From: WLMZ01 sp038227995
Lineage (GTDB): Bacteria > Actinomycetota > Acidimicrobiia > Acidimicrobiales > Ilumatobacteraceae
Assembly (NCBI GenBank): GCA_038227995.1
Contig: JBBRPP010000001.1
Location: forward strand, 308,228-372,227
Direction of reading: 5' to 3'
Length of the DNA: 64,000 nucleotides
Of this stretch, positions 26,037-33,977 are shown one piece after another; position 1 is the stretch's first letter, and every line of letters starts with the position of its first letter. Below the pieces are notes generated by a model that made no database searches, had not been told where the DNA came from, and worked only from the letters and a program-made list of their open reading frames with translations. The position numbers and the translations under genes are program-made.

Positions 26037-26536
26037 TCGCCGGTCACGCCGTCGATCGCTTCACGAATCAGGTCGGCGTGCCCACAGTGGCGGGAGTATT
26101 CCTCGATCATGTGCACCAGGATCCAGCGCATGCTGGGGTACTCATCGTGTCGAGGCGCCGCTGACAGTGCGTCGGGCGTTGCCAAGTTGACGATGATCCG
26201 GGCGCGGCCGATCTCGTCCGCCAACGCGGACACCGCGCCGGTCACGGTGTCGGCTGATTGCGGAAACATGTCGCCGTCGGGATCGTGGTCGGTGTAGAAG
26301 ATCGGCGGCGCGTCCTCGGCCGCGAAGACGCGGCGAAACCAGTTGCGTTCGACCTCGGCCATGTGTCGAACGAGGCCCATGATGTTGAGCGGACTCGGCG
26401 GGCATGCAGCCGTGCGGGCCTGCGCGTCGGTGAGCCCGTCGATCTTGCGCAGCAAGACCACCCGATAGAAGTCGAGGAACTCGACGAGGGTCGTCTGCTC
26501 GTCGACGCCCATCCGTGGATCGATGGGTTCATCCAT
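26033..26536 (-). CDS. DinB/DUF664 family protein
   Basis: 167 residues of a four-helix bundle. His residues in LVRHMAEVERNW and HMIEEYSRHCGHADLIRE occupy the places of the divalent-metal triad of DinB-like proteins. Such proteins include mycothiol- and bacillithiol-dependent transferases, but the substrate cannot be read here. ATG 26536 lies inside the end of the nitroreductase gene (8 base overlap); an upstream in-frame ATG at 26551 is possible. It ends tail to tail with the sortase-fusion gene, overlapping by four bases. Confidence 0.82.
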   Translation of the reverse strand: MDEPIDPRMGVDEQTTLVEFLDFYRVVLLRKIDGLTDAQARTAACPPSPLNIMGLVRHMAEVERNWFRRVFAAEDAPPIFYTDHDPDGDMFPQSADTVTGAVSALADEIGRARIIVNLATPDALSAAPRHDEYPSMRWILVHMIEEYSRHCGHADLIREAIDGVTGD

Positions 26537-27236
26537 GGAACGCCTCGCCATCGAACCGGTCGATCGTCGTGAACGTGTCGACCTCGGACCGTTTGAGCTT
26601 CGTCGGTTGGTGTTCCGGGCGGCCGATAAAGATCGTGGCGGCGATTGCATACGACGGCGGCAGACCCAGCAACTCGGCGGCGGCGGGCTCGGCGCGGGCG
26701 AGGAACGTCGTGATCACACCGCCGAGACCTCGACTGCGTGCTGCCAGGAGCAGGTTCCAGCAGAACGGGTAGATCGAGGCTCCGCCCGTGATCGGCTGAC
26801 GATCGAGCTCGCCGTCCATCATCGCGATCTGAGACAGATCGGCTGCAACGACGAGCACGACCGGGACGTCGACGATGTTCTCGAGCAGATCGTTGGGAAC
26901 GACGCTCGACCGACCGCCGCCCATCTGATACGACGCCGGGTCGACGCTGGTGAACGGCGTGCGGCCCGTTGCGGCAACCGCCGCGTATTCGTCCCACACC
27001 GGGCGCATCAGATCGCCTAGCGAAGCGCGAATCACAGGATCCCTGACGACGACGACCCGCCAGCCCTGCCGGTTACCGCCGCTCGGCGCGAAGCGGGCAT
27101 CGTCCAGGAGGGCGTGAACGGTCGCATCATCCACCGACTCAGCGGTGAAGCGGCGAACGGCGCCGGTGGTGCGGATCGCCGTCGAGAGTTCGAGCGGCGC
27201 TTCGTCATTCGGCGCCGGCGCACCTGTGGAGGTCAT
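26529..27236 (-). CDS. Nitroreductase family protein
   Basis: 235 residues. TTGAVRRFTAESV at the N-terminus and APSGGNRQGWRVVVV near residue 50 bind FMN; LLLAARSRGLGGVITTF is the C-terminal flavin/dimer signature. These flavoenzymes use NAD(P)H to reduce nitro compounds, quinones or enones, or act on F420-like systems; the substrate is unknown. The start is supported by TAGCGT six bases upstream. Divergent from the DUF2142 gene with only 22 bases between start codons. Confidence 0.85.
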   Translation of the reverse strand: MTSTGAPAPNDEAPLELSTAIRTTGAVRRFTAESVDDATVHALLDDARFAPSGGNRQGWRVVVVRDPVIRASLGDLMRPVWDEYAAVAATGRTPFTSVDPASYQMGGGRSSVVPNDLLENIVDVPVVLVVAADLSQIAMMDGELDRQPITGGASIYPFCWNLLLAARSRGLGGVITTFLARAEPAAAELLGLPPSYAIAATIFIGRPEHQPTKLKRSEVDTFTTIDRFDGEAFHG

Positions 27237-27242
27237 GGCCGT

Positions 27243-27252
27243 ACGCTAGCTT
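27243..27252. promoter_or_regulatory. Overlapping divergent leaderless promoters
   Basis: On the minus strand TAGCGT (27248-27243) is six bases from ATG 27236; on the plus strand TAGCTT (27247-27252) is six bases from GTG 27259. The two -10 hexamers share two bases, so the polymerases must compete for one site. Confidence 0.6.
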
Positions 27253-27258
27253 CGGCCC

Positions 27259-28698
27259 GTGTCGAAGGCCCTCGTTGTTGCCGCGCAGGTGGGCCTCGTG
27301 CTGGCGTTGCTGCTGACCTGGTCGATGGCCACGGCGCGCTACGGCGGTCCGGATGAACCCGCTCATGTCCTGCGTGCGGCAGCTGCCGCTGACGGCGATC
27401 TCATCGGATCACCGGTCTCCGCACTGGCCCCCGGTTATCGGAGCGTTGTTGTGCCGGCCGCGCTCGCGACCGGAGATCCGTCGTGCTTTCGTCACGACAA
27501 GCGCCTCACCGCGACGTGCGCCACGGCAGGGTCGGATGCGGTCGGAACGGTGCACGCGGCGTCGTCGGCGGGAACGTATCCGCCGTGGTACTACCTGATT
27601 GTCGGTGTCCCGGTGCGTGTCTTCGGCGACCCGTCGCAGGTGATGTCGTACCGCTCCGCAGCTGCGGCGTGGTGTGCCGTTGTCCTTGTGATCGCGTTGC
27701 GTCGAGCGCGTCTCTTGCGTGCCCCGCTGATCGCGCTGGCAAGTCTGTCGCCCGCAGCTTGGTTCCTGTTCGGCGTCGTCAATCCGAACGCGCTCGAGAT
27801 CGCGCTGTGCGTCCTGACGTGGGTCGGGATCGCGGCGTTGCTCGACGCAGAGGCGATGAACGCGCGAGACGTGCTGTGGTGTTCGGTGCCGATCAGTGTC
27901 GCGATCGCCATGCGGCCGGTTGCGGTGTTCGCACTCGCTGCGATGACGGTCGCGCTGATCGTCGGACGACGATGGCGCGGTGGCCCGGTCCTACGCCCGT
28001 CGCGTCGTGTCGTTGTCGCGGCGGTGGCTCCGCTCGCGGTCGCAGCGGGTTCTGTGGTCGGTTGGTCATTGGTCAGCGCGTTCGACACCGATGACCCGCG
28101 CACGGCGTCGACATCGACGGTCGCGCACGCATTCGCGCGGTCGTTCAGCGACACCAAGGTGACGCTGCGCGAGATGGCAGGGTCGCTCGGCTGGCACGAG
28201 TTCTCCGCGCCGCCCGTGTCGCAGCTGCTGTGGTGGATCGTGGTTGTCGTGGCAGCGATCACCATCTGGCGGACAGGTGTTCGCGCACGAATCACCTGGC
28301 TTGCGGTCGCGGCCACGGTGCTCGCCACGCCGATCGCGTTCGAGGTGATCCTGGTCCACAAGGTCGGCTTCATCTGGCAGGGCCGATACTCCATCCCGGC
28401 TGCGCTGGGGCTGGTGGTGCTTGCTGTTCGGGCGCGTCCTCGGCTTGTCGGCGCGCTCGTCGTCGCGAGCGGCCTGGCCGAGGTCCTCACTCTGTGGGCC
28501 ACGCTGCGCCGCTACGCCGTCGGCGTCCACGGCTCGTGGTTCTTCGTGCACAGCCGTTGGCAGCCGCCGCTGCCTCCGTTCGTCCTGCTGGGGCTCAACG
28601 CCGCGCTGTTCGCCGGTGCGGCGCTCGTCTGTCGCGTGCCCGGCAGCGAACCCCAGGTCAGAGACACTGTCGAGGCCCCATCCCGTATCTCCACGTGA
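27259..28698 (+). CDS. DUF2142 family multi-pass membrane protein
   Basis: 479 residues with about ten hydrophobic segments. The N-terminal GGPDEPAHVLRA after the first helix is the characteristic DUF2142 motif and probably the acidic active site of a GT-C-like membrane glycosyltransferase fold. KVGFIWQGRYSIPAALGLVVL near the C-terminus is also typical. Function is not established; many family members sit in cell-surface polysaccharide loci. The last six residues (PSRIST) and the stop codon are supplied by the first family B repeat, so the original end of the gene was probably altered by repeat insertion. Confidence 0.85.
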   Translation: MSKALVVAAQVGLVLALLLTWSMATARYGGPDEPAHVLRAAAAADGDLIGSPVSALAPGYRSVVVPAALATGDPSCFRHDKRLTATCATAGSDAVGTVHAASSAGTYPPWYYLIVGVPVRVFGDPSQVMSYRSAAAAWCAVVLVIALRRARLLRAPLIALASLSPAAWFLFGVVNPNALEIALCVLTWVGIAALLDAEAMNARDVLWCSVPISVAIAMRPVAVFALAAMTVALIVGRRWRGGPVLRPSRRVVVAAVAPLAVAAGSVVGWSLVSAFDTDDPRTASTSTVAHAFARSFSDTKVTLREMAGSLGWHEFSAPPVSQLLWWIVVVVAAITIWRTGVRARITWLAVAATVLATPIAFEVILVHKVGFIWQGRYSIPAALGLVVLAVRARPRLVGALVVASGLAEVLTLWATLRRYAVGVHGSWFFVHSRWQPPLPPFVLLGLNAALFAGAALVCRVPGSEPQVRDTVEAPSRIST

Positions 28699-28790
28699 CG
28701 TTTCGCTGGGTTGCGGTTGCCGTCCCGTATCTCCACGTGACGTTTCAATTCTGCGTCGAGGTGCCATCCCGTATCTCCACGTGACGTTTC
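28680..28790 (+). repeat. Three direct copies of the family B repeat
   Basis: Copies of TCCCGTATCTCCACGTGACG at 28680-28704, 28723-28746 and 28766-28790; copies 1 and 3 are also followed by the same GCTGGGTTGCGGTTG. The core contains the E-box-like palindrome CACGTG. The first copy encodes the last residues and TGA of the DUF2142 gene. Confidence 0.9.
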
Positions 28791-28816
28791 GCTGGGTTGC
28801 GGTTGTTGCCGTCGAG

Positions 28817-28863
28817 GACCGCGCCGTCTTTGCCTGGCTGGCGCAGGCAAACCCGGCGCGGTC
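28817..28863. repeat. Family C hairpin repeat, single near-perfect copy
   Basis: 47 bp element with perfect 10 bp outer arms (GACCGCGCCG/CGGCGCGGTC) and inner arms TTTGCCT/AGGCAAA around a nine-base loop. It lies between the convergent DUF2142 and aconitase genes and could be a bidirectional terminator. Related copies lie at 42635-42825. Confidence 0.9.
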
Positions 28864-28883
28864 CTGCCGATGGCCCGCAGTAT

Positions 28884-28908
28884 CGTCACGTGGAGATTCG
28901 GGATGGGA
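28884..28908 (-). repeat. Inverted family B repeat copy
   Basis: Reverse complement reads ATCCCGAATCTCCACGTGAC, one mismatch from the three upstream copies. Together with them it forms a large inverted repeat that encloses the family C hairpin. Confidence 0.85.
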
Positions 28909-28963
28909 TCGTGAGAGTGTCAGGTGCCGCGACCCGTGCCCCCGACAGGCGGAGCCACCGACC

Positions 28964-31231
28964 TCAGTGAGCGGCTTCGGCCACCTTGCGCCGGACGACG
29001 TTGAGGGCAGAGCCGGCGCGGAACCACTCGACCTGCTCGGGGCTGAATGTGTGGACACCCTCGAAGTCGATCAAGGTGCCGTCGGGCTTCACGATCTGGC
29101 ACTGGATGTTCTTGCCGGGAACTGGTGGCAGGCCGAGGACGTTGATGCGGTCGTCCTCACCGATCAGGTCGTACGTCGCGCCATCGGCGAACGTCAGCGG
29201 CACGAGGCCCTGCTTCTTGAGGTTGGTCTCGTGGATGCGGGCGAAGCTGCGGGCGAAGATCACGACACCACCGCGGAAACGCGGTTCCATCGCGGCGTGC
29301 TCACGCGATGAGCCCTCGCCGTAGTTGCGGTCACCGATCGCGCACCACTTGATGCCGGCTTCGCCATATTTCTTGGCCAGGTTCGGGTAGCTGTCGACCG
29401 AGCCGTCGATGGCGCTCTTGCCCTCGCCCACCGCGCCGCCATACGCGTTGACTGCGCCGATGAACAGGTTGCCGCTGATGTTCTCGAGGTGGCCGCGGAA
29501 CTTCAGCCACTTGCCGGCTGCCGAGATGTGGTCGGTGGTGCACTTGCCCTGAGCCTTCATCAGAACCGGCAGACCGAGATAGTCGTTGCCGTCCCACGCC
29601 GCGAACGGTTGCAGCAGCTGCAGGCGGTCGCTGGTCGGCGAGACCTCGACGACAACCCCAGAACCGTCGGCCGGCGGGGGAGTGAACGTGTTCTCGCCCG
29701 GGTCGTAGCCGTGCTCGGGCAGGACTTCGCCGACAGGTGCGGTCAACAACACCTCCGTGCCGTCGGGTGCCGTGATCGTGTCGATGGTGGGATCGAAGTC
29801 GAGTCGCCCGGCCAGCGCCAGTGCGATCACGGTGTCGGGCGACGTCACGAAGCTGAGGGTGTTCGCGGACCCGTCGTTGCGCTTGGGGAAGTTGCGGTTG
29901 AAGCTGTTGACGATGGTGTTCGGCACACCGTTCTCGGACGGCGGTCGGTCCCACTGACCGATGCACGGGCCGCAGGCGTTGGCGAGCACGGTGGCGCCGA
30001 TGGCTTCGAGATCGGCGAGCAGGCCGTCGCGCTCGATCGTCGCCCGGATCTGCTCTGAGCCCGGGCTGACCAGCAGATCGGTCTTGACCCGCAGACCCGC
30101 GGCCAACGCCTGCCGGGCGACCGAAGCGGCGCGGGTGATGTCCTCGTACGAGCTGTTGGTGCAACTCCCGATGAGGGCCGCGCTGATCTCGAGTGGCCAC
30201 GAGTTGGCACGGGCCTCGGCGCCCACGGCCGCGCCGACGCGGTTGGCGCGGTCGGGAGAGTGCGGGCCGTTGATGAGGGGCTTGAGTGCGTCGAGGTCGA
30301 TCTCGATCACCTGGTCGTAGAGCGCACCGTCGTCGGGCCGCAGATCGGCGGCCACCCTGTCGGCCGCGTCGGCGATTGCCGCCCGACCGGTCGCCTTGAG
30401 GTAGACGGACATGTTGTCGTCGTACCCGAACACGCTGCAGGTCGCCCCGATCTCGGCACCCATGTTGCAGATCGTGGCCTTGCCGGTGGCAGAGATCGAA
30501 TCGGCGCCAGGGCCGAAGTACTCGACGATCGCGCCGGTGCCGCCTTCGACGGTGAGCACGCGGGCGACTTCGAGGATGACGTCCTTCGGTGCCGACCAGC
30601 CGCTGAGCGTGCCGGTGAGCTTGACGCCGATGACCTTCGGCCAGCGCACGTTGAAGGGGAAGCCGGTCATGACGTCGACTGCATCGGCGCCACCGACGCC
30701 GATGGCGACCATCCCGAGCCCGCCGGCGTTGGGCGTGTGGCTGTCGGTGCCGATCATCATGCCGCCGGGGAAGGCGTAGTTCTCGAGCACGACCTGGTGG
30801 ATGATGCCGCTACCGGGACCCCAGAAGCCGATCGCGTACTTGGCCGACACACTGCGCAGGAAGTCGTAGACCTCGCGGTTGGTGTCGATGGCGACGCCCA
30901 TGTCGATGTGTGCGCCGACCTTGGCCGAGATGAGGTGGTCGCAGTGCACCGTGCTGGGCACCATGGCCTCCGGCAATCCAGCGGTCATGAACTGCAGCAG
31001 CGCCATCTGAGCGGTGGCGTCCTGCATCGCGACCCGATCCGGGTTGAAGTCGTTGTAGCTGATGCCGCGGTCGATGTCTTCGCCCTCGGCGTCGACGAGA
31101 TGGTTGACGAGGATCTTCTCGGTGAGGGTCAGCGGGCGACCGAGACGGGTGCGGCCGAGCGCGACACGCCCAGGGAGTCGGGCGTAGACGCCTTCGACGA
31201 GTTCGATCGGTGTTCCTGCGGTGACGGCCAT
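28964..31231 (-). CDS. acn: Aconitate hydratase, mitochondrial type
   Basis: 755 residues. The [4Fe-4S] ligands fall at C357 (GSCTNSSYED), C420 and C423 (ACGPCIGQW), one less than the C358/C421/C424 of animal mitochondrial aconitase. The length also fits that group rather than the 890-900 residue AcnA or AcnB of most bacteria. GDRNYGEGSSREHAA near residue 640 is the swivel-domain substrate loop. It interconverts citrate and isocitrate in the TCA cycle. An AAGGGG Shine-Dalgarno precedes ATG 31231. Its promoter overlaps that of the divergent VOC gene. Confidence 0.95.
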   Translation of the reverse strand: MAVTAGTPIELVEGVYARLPGRVALGRTRLGRPLTLTEKILVNHLVDAEGEDIDRGISYNDFNPDRVAMQDATAQMALLQFMTAGLPEAMVPSTVHCDHLISAKVGAHIDMGVAIDTNREVYDFLRSVSAKYAIGFWGPGSGIIHQVVLENYAFPGGMMIGTDSHTPNAGGLGMVAIGVGGADAVDVMTGFPFNVRWPKVIGVKLTGTLSGWSAPKDVILEVARVLTVEGGTGAIVEYFGPGADSISATGKATICNMGAEIGATCSVFGYDDNMSVYLKATGRAAIADAADRVAADLRPDDGALYDQVIEIDLDALKPLINGPHSPDRANRVGAAVGAEARANSWPLEISAALIGSCTNSSYEDITRAASVARQALAAGLRVKTDLLVSPGSEQIRATIERDGLLADLEAIGATVLANACGPCIGQWDRPPSENGVPNTIVNSFNRNFPKRNDGSANTLSFVTSPDTVIALALAGRLDFDPTIDTITAPDGTEVLLTAPVGEVLPEHGYDPGENTFTPPPADGSGVVVEVSPTSDRLQLLQPFAAWDGNDYLGLPVLMKAQGKCTTDHISAAGKWLKFRGHLENISGNLFIGAVNAYGGAVGEGKSAIDGSVDSYPNLAKKYGEAGIKWCAIGDRNYGEGSSREHAAMEPRFRGGVVIFARSFARIHETNLKKQGLVPLTFADGATYDLIGEDDRINVLGLPPVPGKNIQCQIVKPDGTLIDFEGVHTFSPEQVEWFRAGSALNVVRRKVAEAAH

Positions 31232-31265
31232 CTTTGCCCCTTGCGCTCAGCGGTGTATGTAGACA

Positions 31266-31293
31266 ACTATAATACAAGTGCGCTTGAGTGCAA
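31266..31293 (-). promoter_or_regulatory. acn promoter with overlapping divergent -10 for the VOC gene
   Basis: On the minus strand TTGCAC (31293-31288), a 16 base spacer and TATAGT (31271-31266). On the plus strand TATAAT (31268-31273) is the consensus -10 toward the VOC-GntR genes. This AT-rich patch is conspicuous in the GC-rich surroundings. GTTGTCTAC just downstream on the minus strand has a GTCTA core seen in operators of HutC-type GntR regulators, one of which is encoded two genes away. Confidence 0.6.
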
Positions 31294-31312
31294 CTGATCC
31301 AACGAGAGATCC

Positions 31313-31765
31313 ATGACGAGTTCACACGACAATTCAGCATCGCTCGGTCGGGTCACCGGCGCGTCGATCATCGCGCTCGATCATGTTCAGCTGGCGATGC
31401 CGGCGGGTCGCGAAGCCGATGCCCGCGCCTTCTACGGAGGCGTGCTCGGACTCACGGAAGTTCCCAAGCCGCCAGTGCTCGCGGCACGTGGCGGGTGTTG
31501 GTTCGAACATGGAGCCATTCACGTCCACCTCGGCGTGGAGGACGAGTTTCGACCAGCTCGCAAGGCGCACATCGCGTTCATCGTGCGTGGACTCGACACG
31601 CTGCTCGAGGCCGGCAACGTGTCGGCGCGATGGTCGAACGAGATCGAGCACACTCGGCGCTGTCATATCGATGACCCGTTCGGCAATCGGCTGGAACTGA
31701 TCGATGCCGACTTCGATGCCAACGTGAGTGGCAACGAAGCCGGTCCGGCGCAGGGCGACCGATGA
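31313..31765 (+). CDS. VOC (glyoxalase/bleomycin resistance) family protein
   Basis: 150 residues. DHVQLAMPAG, ARAFYGGVLGL and the C-terminal DDPFGNRLELID are the betaalphabetabetabeta fold signatures with potential metal ligands His (about 24), His (HVHLGV) and Glu. Members act on methylglyoxal, antibiotics or aromatic substrates, and the substrate is unknown. GAGAG before the ATG serves as a weak Shine-Dalgarno. The stop overlaps the ATG of the GntR regulator (ATGA), so the enzyme and regulator belong together. Confidence 0.85.
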   Translation: MTSSHDNSASLGRVTGASIIALDHVQLAMPAGREADARAFYGGVLGLTEVPKPPVLAARGGCWFEHGAIHVHLGVEDEFRPARKAHIAFIVRGLDTLLEAGNVSARWSNEIEHTRRCHIDDPFGNRLELIDADFDANVSGNEAGPAQGDR

Positions 31766-32493
31766 GGACGATCCGCTACCAGGAGATCGCTGATGCGGTC
31801 CGCGATCGCGTGTCTGCGGGGCACTACGCGCCCGGTCGCTTGCTGCCCAGCGAGGCAGAGTTGTCAGCCGAGTACGACGCGAGCCGGGTGACCATTCGCC
31901 GCGCGCTCGAGACGTTACGCGACGACGGCTTGATCGCAGCCCGGCAGGGCTTCGGCTGGTTCGTCGCGTCGAAACCGTTGCGCCAGACGCTCGGGCAATT
32001 GGCCACGATCGAAGGGCAACTCGCGGACAGCGGCATCGACACCGAACGCAAGATCATCGAGTTCGCGTTCGTGCCTGCCACTGGACGAGTCAAAGAGGCG
32101 TTGTCGACCGATCATGTCCTGCGCGTCAAACGCCTGAACCTGGCCGACGGGGAACCGTTCGCGGTCGTCACCGTGTGGTGCCCCGCCGAGTTGGGTCAGA
32201 GCCTGTCGCGACTCGATGTCGAGCGGTCGCCGTTCTACGAACTGCTCGGCGTGCCGCTGCGAGGTGCGACGCAGACGATTGGCGCTGATCTGGTGACGGC
32301 CGAAGACGCTGGCCTGTTGGGCATTCCCGTCGGCTCGCCGGTCCTGCAGTGCGAACGCCTCACCACCGATGTCGATGGCAAACCCGTCCTGCTGTCGCAC
32401 CATGTGTTCCCCGCCCACCGCACCGAGTTCGTGGTCGAACTCCCTCACGCCGAGCCCTCGATCGCGCCCAGCGGCCTGCGCCTCGTCGAATAG
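31762..32493 (+). CDS. GntR-family regulator, HutC/UTRA subfamily
   Basis: 243 residues. An N-terminal winged helix-turn-helix (LLPSEAELSAEYDASRVTIRRAL, shown here as residues about 28-50) is followed by a UTRA effector domain with RVKRLNLADGEPFAVVTVW and the conserved end PVLLSHHVFPAHRTEFVVEL. UTRA regulators bind small sugars, amino acids or phosphonates and release DNA. The likely target is the acn/VOC intergenic region, making this an autoregulated VOC-GntR unit that could also influence aconitase. The effector is unknown. Confidence 0.9.
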   Translation: MRTIRYQEIADAVRDRVSAGHYAPGRLLPSEAELSAEYDASRVTIRRALETLRDDGLIAARQGFGWFVASKPLRQTLGQLATIEGQLADSGIDTERKIIEFAFVPATGRVKEALSTDHVLRVKRLNLADGEPFAVVTVWCPAELGQSLSRLDVERSPFYELLGVPLRGATQTIGADLVTAEDAGLLGIPVGSPVLQCERLTTDVDGKPVLLSHHVFPAHRTEFVVELPHAEPSIAPSGLRLVE

Positions 32494-32513
32494 GGCGGAC
32501 TCTTCATCGCCGC

Positions 32514-33299
32514 TCAGCGGCTGGCGCAGTATTCGCCGTCGATCAGCTCAGCGGCGACATCGGCAACGTCGAGGGCAGCGCTTGTCGCGACGTCATCCTC
32601 CCACCCTCGATCGATCAGCTCGCGTCCGGAAGCGCAGTCGCGCAGCGTCTCGAACAGTCGCGATCGGGCATTCAGGAACGAGGCCCGAGCTGCTCCGGCT
32701 TCCGGGGAGCACCTCGTTCCGGTGACGGCTCCCGATGGATCGAGCGCCGCTAGTATCGCCCCGGCGCCGAGCAGGTCTTCCAATGCCGGGCGCAACGGTC
32801 CGTCGGCGTTGTCCCAACGTTCGCCGCTGGCGATCACCGCGATGACCCCCTCTGGGCCGGCCACGCGCATGGTCGTACGAGCCGTCGCGGTTGCGTTGCG
32901 AAGGCAACCGGCGAACACCCGCCGGGCCCCGAGATCGCGCGCCGCGAAGGACAGCGTCGCACCGTTCGGTGACGGCAACACCAGCCTCGTCCCGGCCGAC
33001 ACGGTGAGCAGATCGGTGGGCGACAACGACATCGAGCCGTGCTCTCGGAGGCCGGCGGCGACGGCACCATGCTCCGACGCGTATGCGGCGGCCCCACCGC
33101 GGTCCCACGGGTACGGCAACACGAGGGCGCCGGATTCGACCGCAGCCGAGACGGCAGAGGTGAAGCGCAGCACGTCGACGATGACGACGACATCGGCGAG
33201 CGGAGCCAACCGGCGCAGTCCGTCGATGCCCCAGTCGAATCGGTAGGCGAAGCCGCGTTGTGTCAGGTGCGAGTCCTGGCGGGCGCCCGTCGTCACCAC
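32514..33299 (-). CDS. comB: 2-phosphosulfolactate phosphatase family protein
   Basis: 261 residues. VDVLRFTSAVSAAVESG, SPNGATLSFAA, AGCLRNATATA and the C-terminal CASGRELIDRGWEDDV are ComB family signatures. ComB dephosphorylates 2-phosphosulfolactate in coenzyme M biosynthesis of archaea, but many bacteria carry orphan copies whose role is unclear; no ComA or ComC is present in this window. The GTG start lies 7 bases inside the end of the upstream nitroreductase gene. Symbol given for family, not proven function. Confidence 0.82.
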   Translation of the reverse strand: MVTTGARQDSHLTQRGFAYRFDWGIDGLRRLAPLADVVVIVDVLRFTSAVSAAVESGALVLPYPWDRGGAAAYASEHGAVAAGLREHGSMSLSPTDLLTVSAGTRLVLPSPNGATLSFAARDLGARRVFAGCLRNATATARTTMRVAGPEGVIAVIASGERWDNADGPLRPALEDLLGAGAILAALDPSGAVTGTRCSPEAGAARASFLNARSRLFETLRDCASGRELIDRGWEDDVATSAALDVADVAAELIDGEYCASR

Positions 33300-33940
33300 T
33301 GATCCCAGTGCAGCACCGTGTCGAGTGGTTGGCGCTTGGCGGGCTTGAAGTCGGTGCCGATCGTGTACGCGATGGGGAACAGCCCGGCCTGGCTCACCTC
33401 GTCGTACGGAATCCCGAGCACCTCTGCCGCTTCACGCTCGCCGTCGTTCATCAGATGGATCGTCGTCCATGCCGAACCGAGACCGCGCTCGCGCGCGGCG
33501 AGCATGAAGCTCCACACCGCCGGCAGCAGCGAACCCCATCGAGCTGCTCCGGTGACCACGCTGGCGTTGTCGAGCCGCCCGGTGATGCACGGGATGAGCA
33601 TCATCGGCGCGCGATGGAAGTTCTCGGCCAGGTAGATCGCGGACTCGGTGACCTTCTCGGCGCGCTCGGCGCGTGTGTCGCCGGCGTCGTAGGTCGGGCG
33701 GGGAGCGTTGCGGTACATGCCGAAGTTGGCGGCGTAGATGTCGGCCAGCGCCTGCTTCTTGGCGGGATCCTCGACGACGATCCAGTGCCAACCTTGGCTG
33801 TTCGAGCCGGTCGGCGCCTGGAGCGCGATCTCGAGGCATTCCTCGACGACCGCTCGCTCGACCGGCCGATCGAAGTCGAGGCGCTTGCGCACCGATCGCG
33901 TCGTGGTCAGCACCTCGTCGGCGGAAAGGTTCAATCGCAT
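33293..33940 (-). CDS. Nitroreductase family protein (second copy)
   Basis: 215 residues. TTRSVRKRLDFDRPVE, APTGSNSQGWHWIVV and FMLAARERGLGSAWTT are the FMN-binding signatures; it shares the family with the protein at 26529 but is clearly distinct in sequence. Substrate unknown. ATG 33940 is chosen; the longer frame upstream is antisense to the methyltransferase. Overlaps comB by 7 bases, so the two are co-transcribed. AACACT six bases upstream is a weak leaderless -10. Confidence 0.85.
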   Translation of the reverse strand: MRLNLSADEVLTTTRSVRKRLDFDRPVERAVVEECLEIALQAPTGSNSQGWHWIVVEDPAKKQALADIYAANFGMYRNAPRPTYDAGDTRAERAEKVTESAIYLAENFHRAPMMLIPCITGRLDNASVVTGAARWGSLLPAVWSFMLAARERGLGSAWTTIHLMNDGEREAAEVLGIPYDEVSQAGLFPIAYTIGTDFKPAKRQPLDTVLHWDQW

Positions 33941-33977
33941 GACCGCAGTGTTCCATGACGATGGCAGGCTGGTCACC

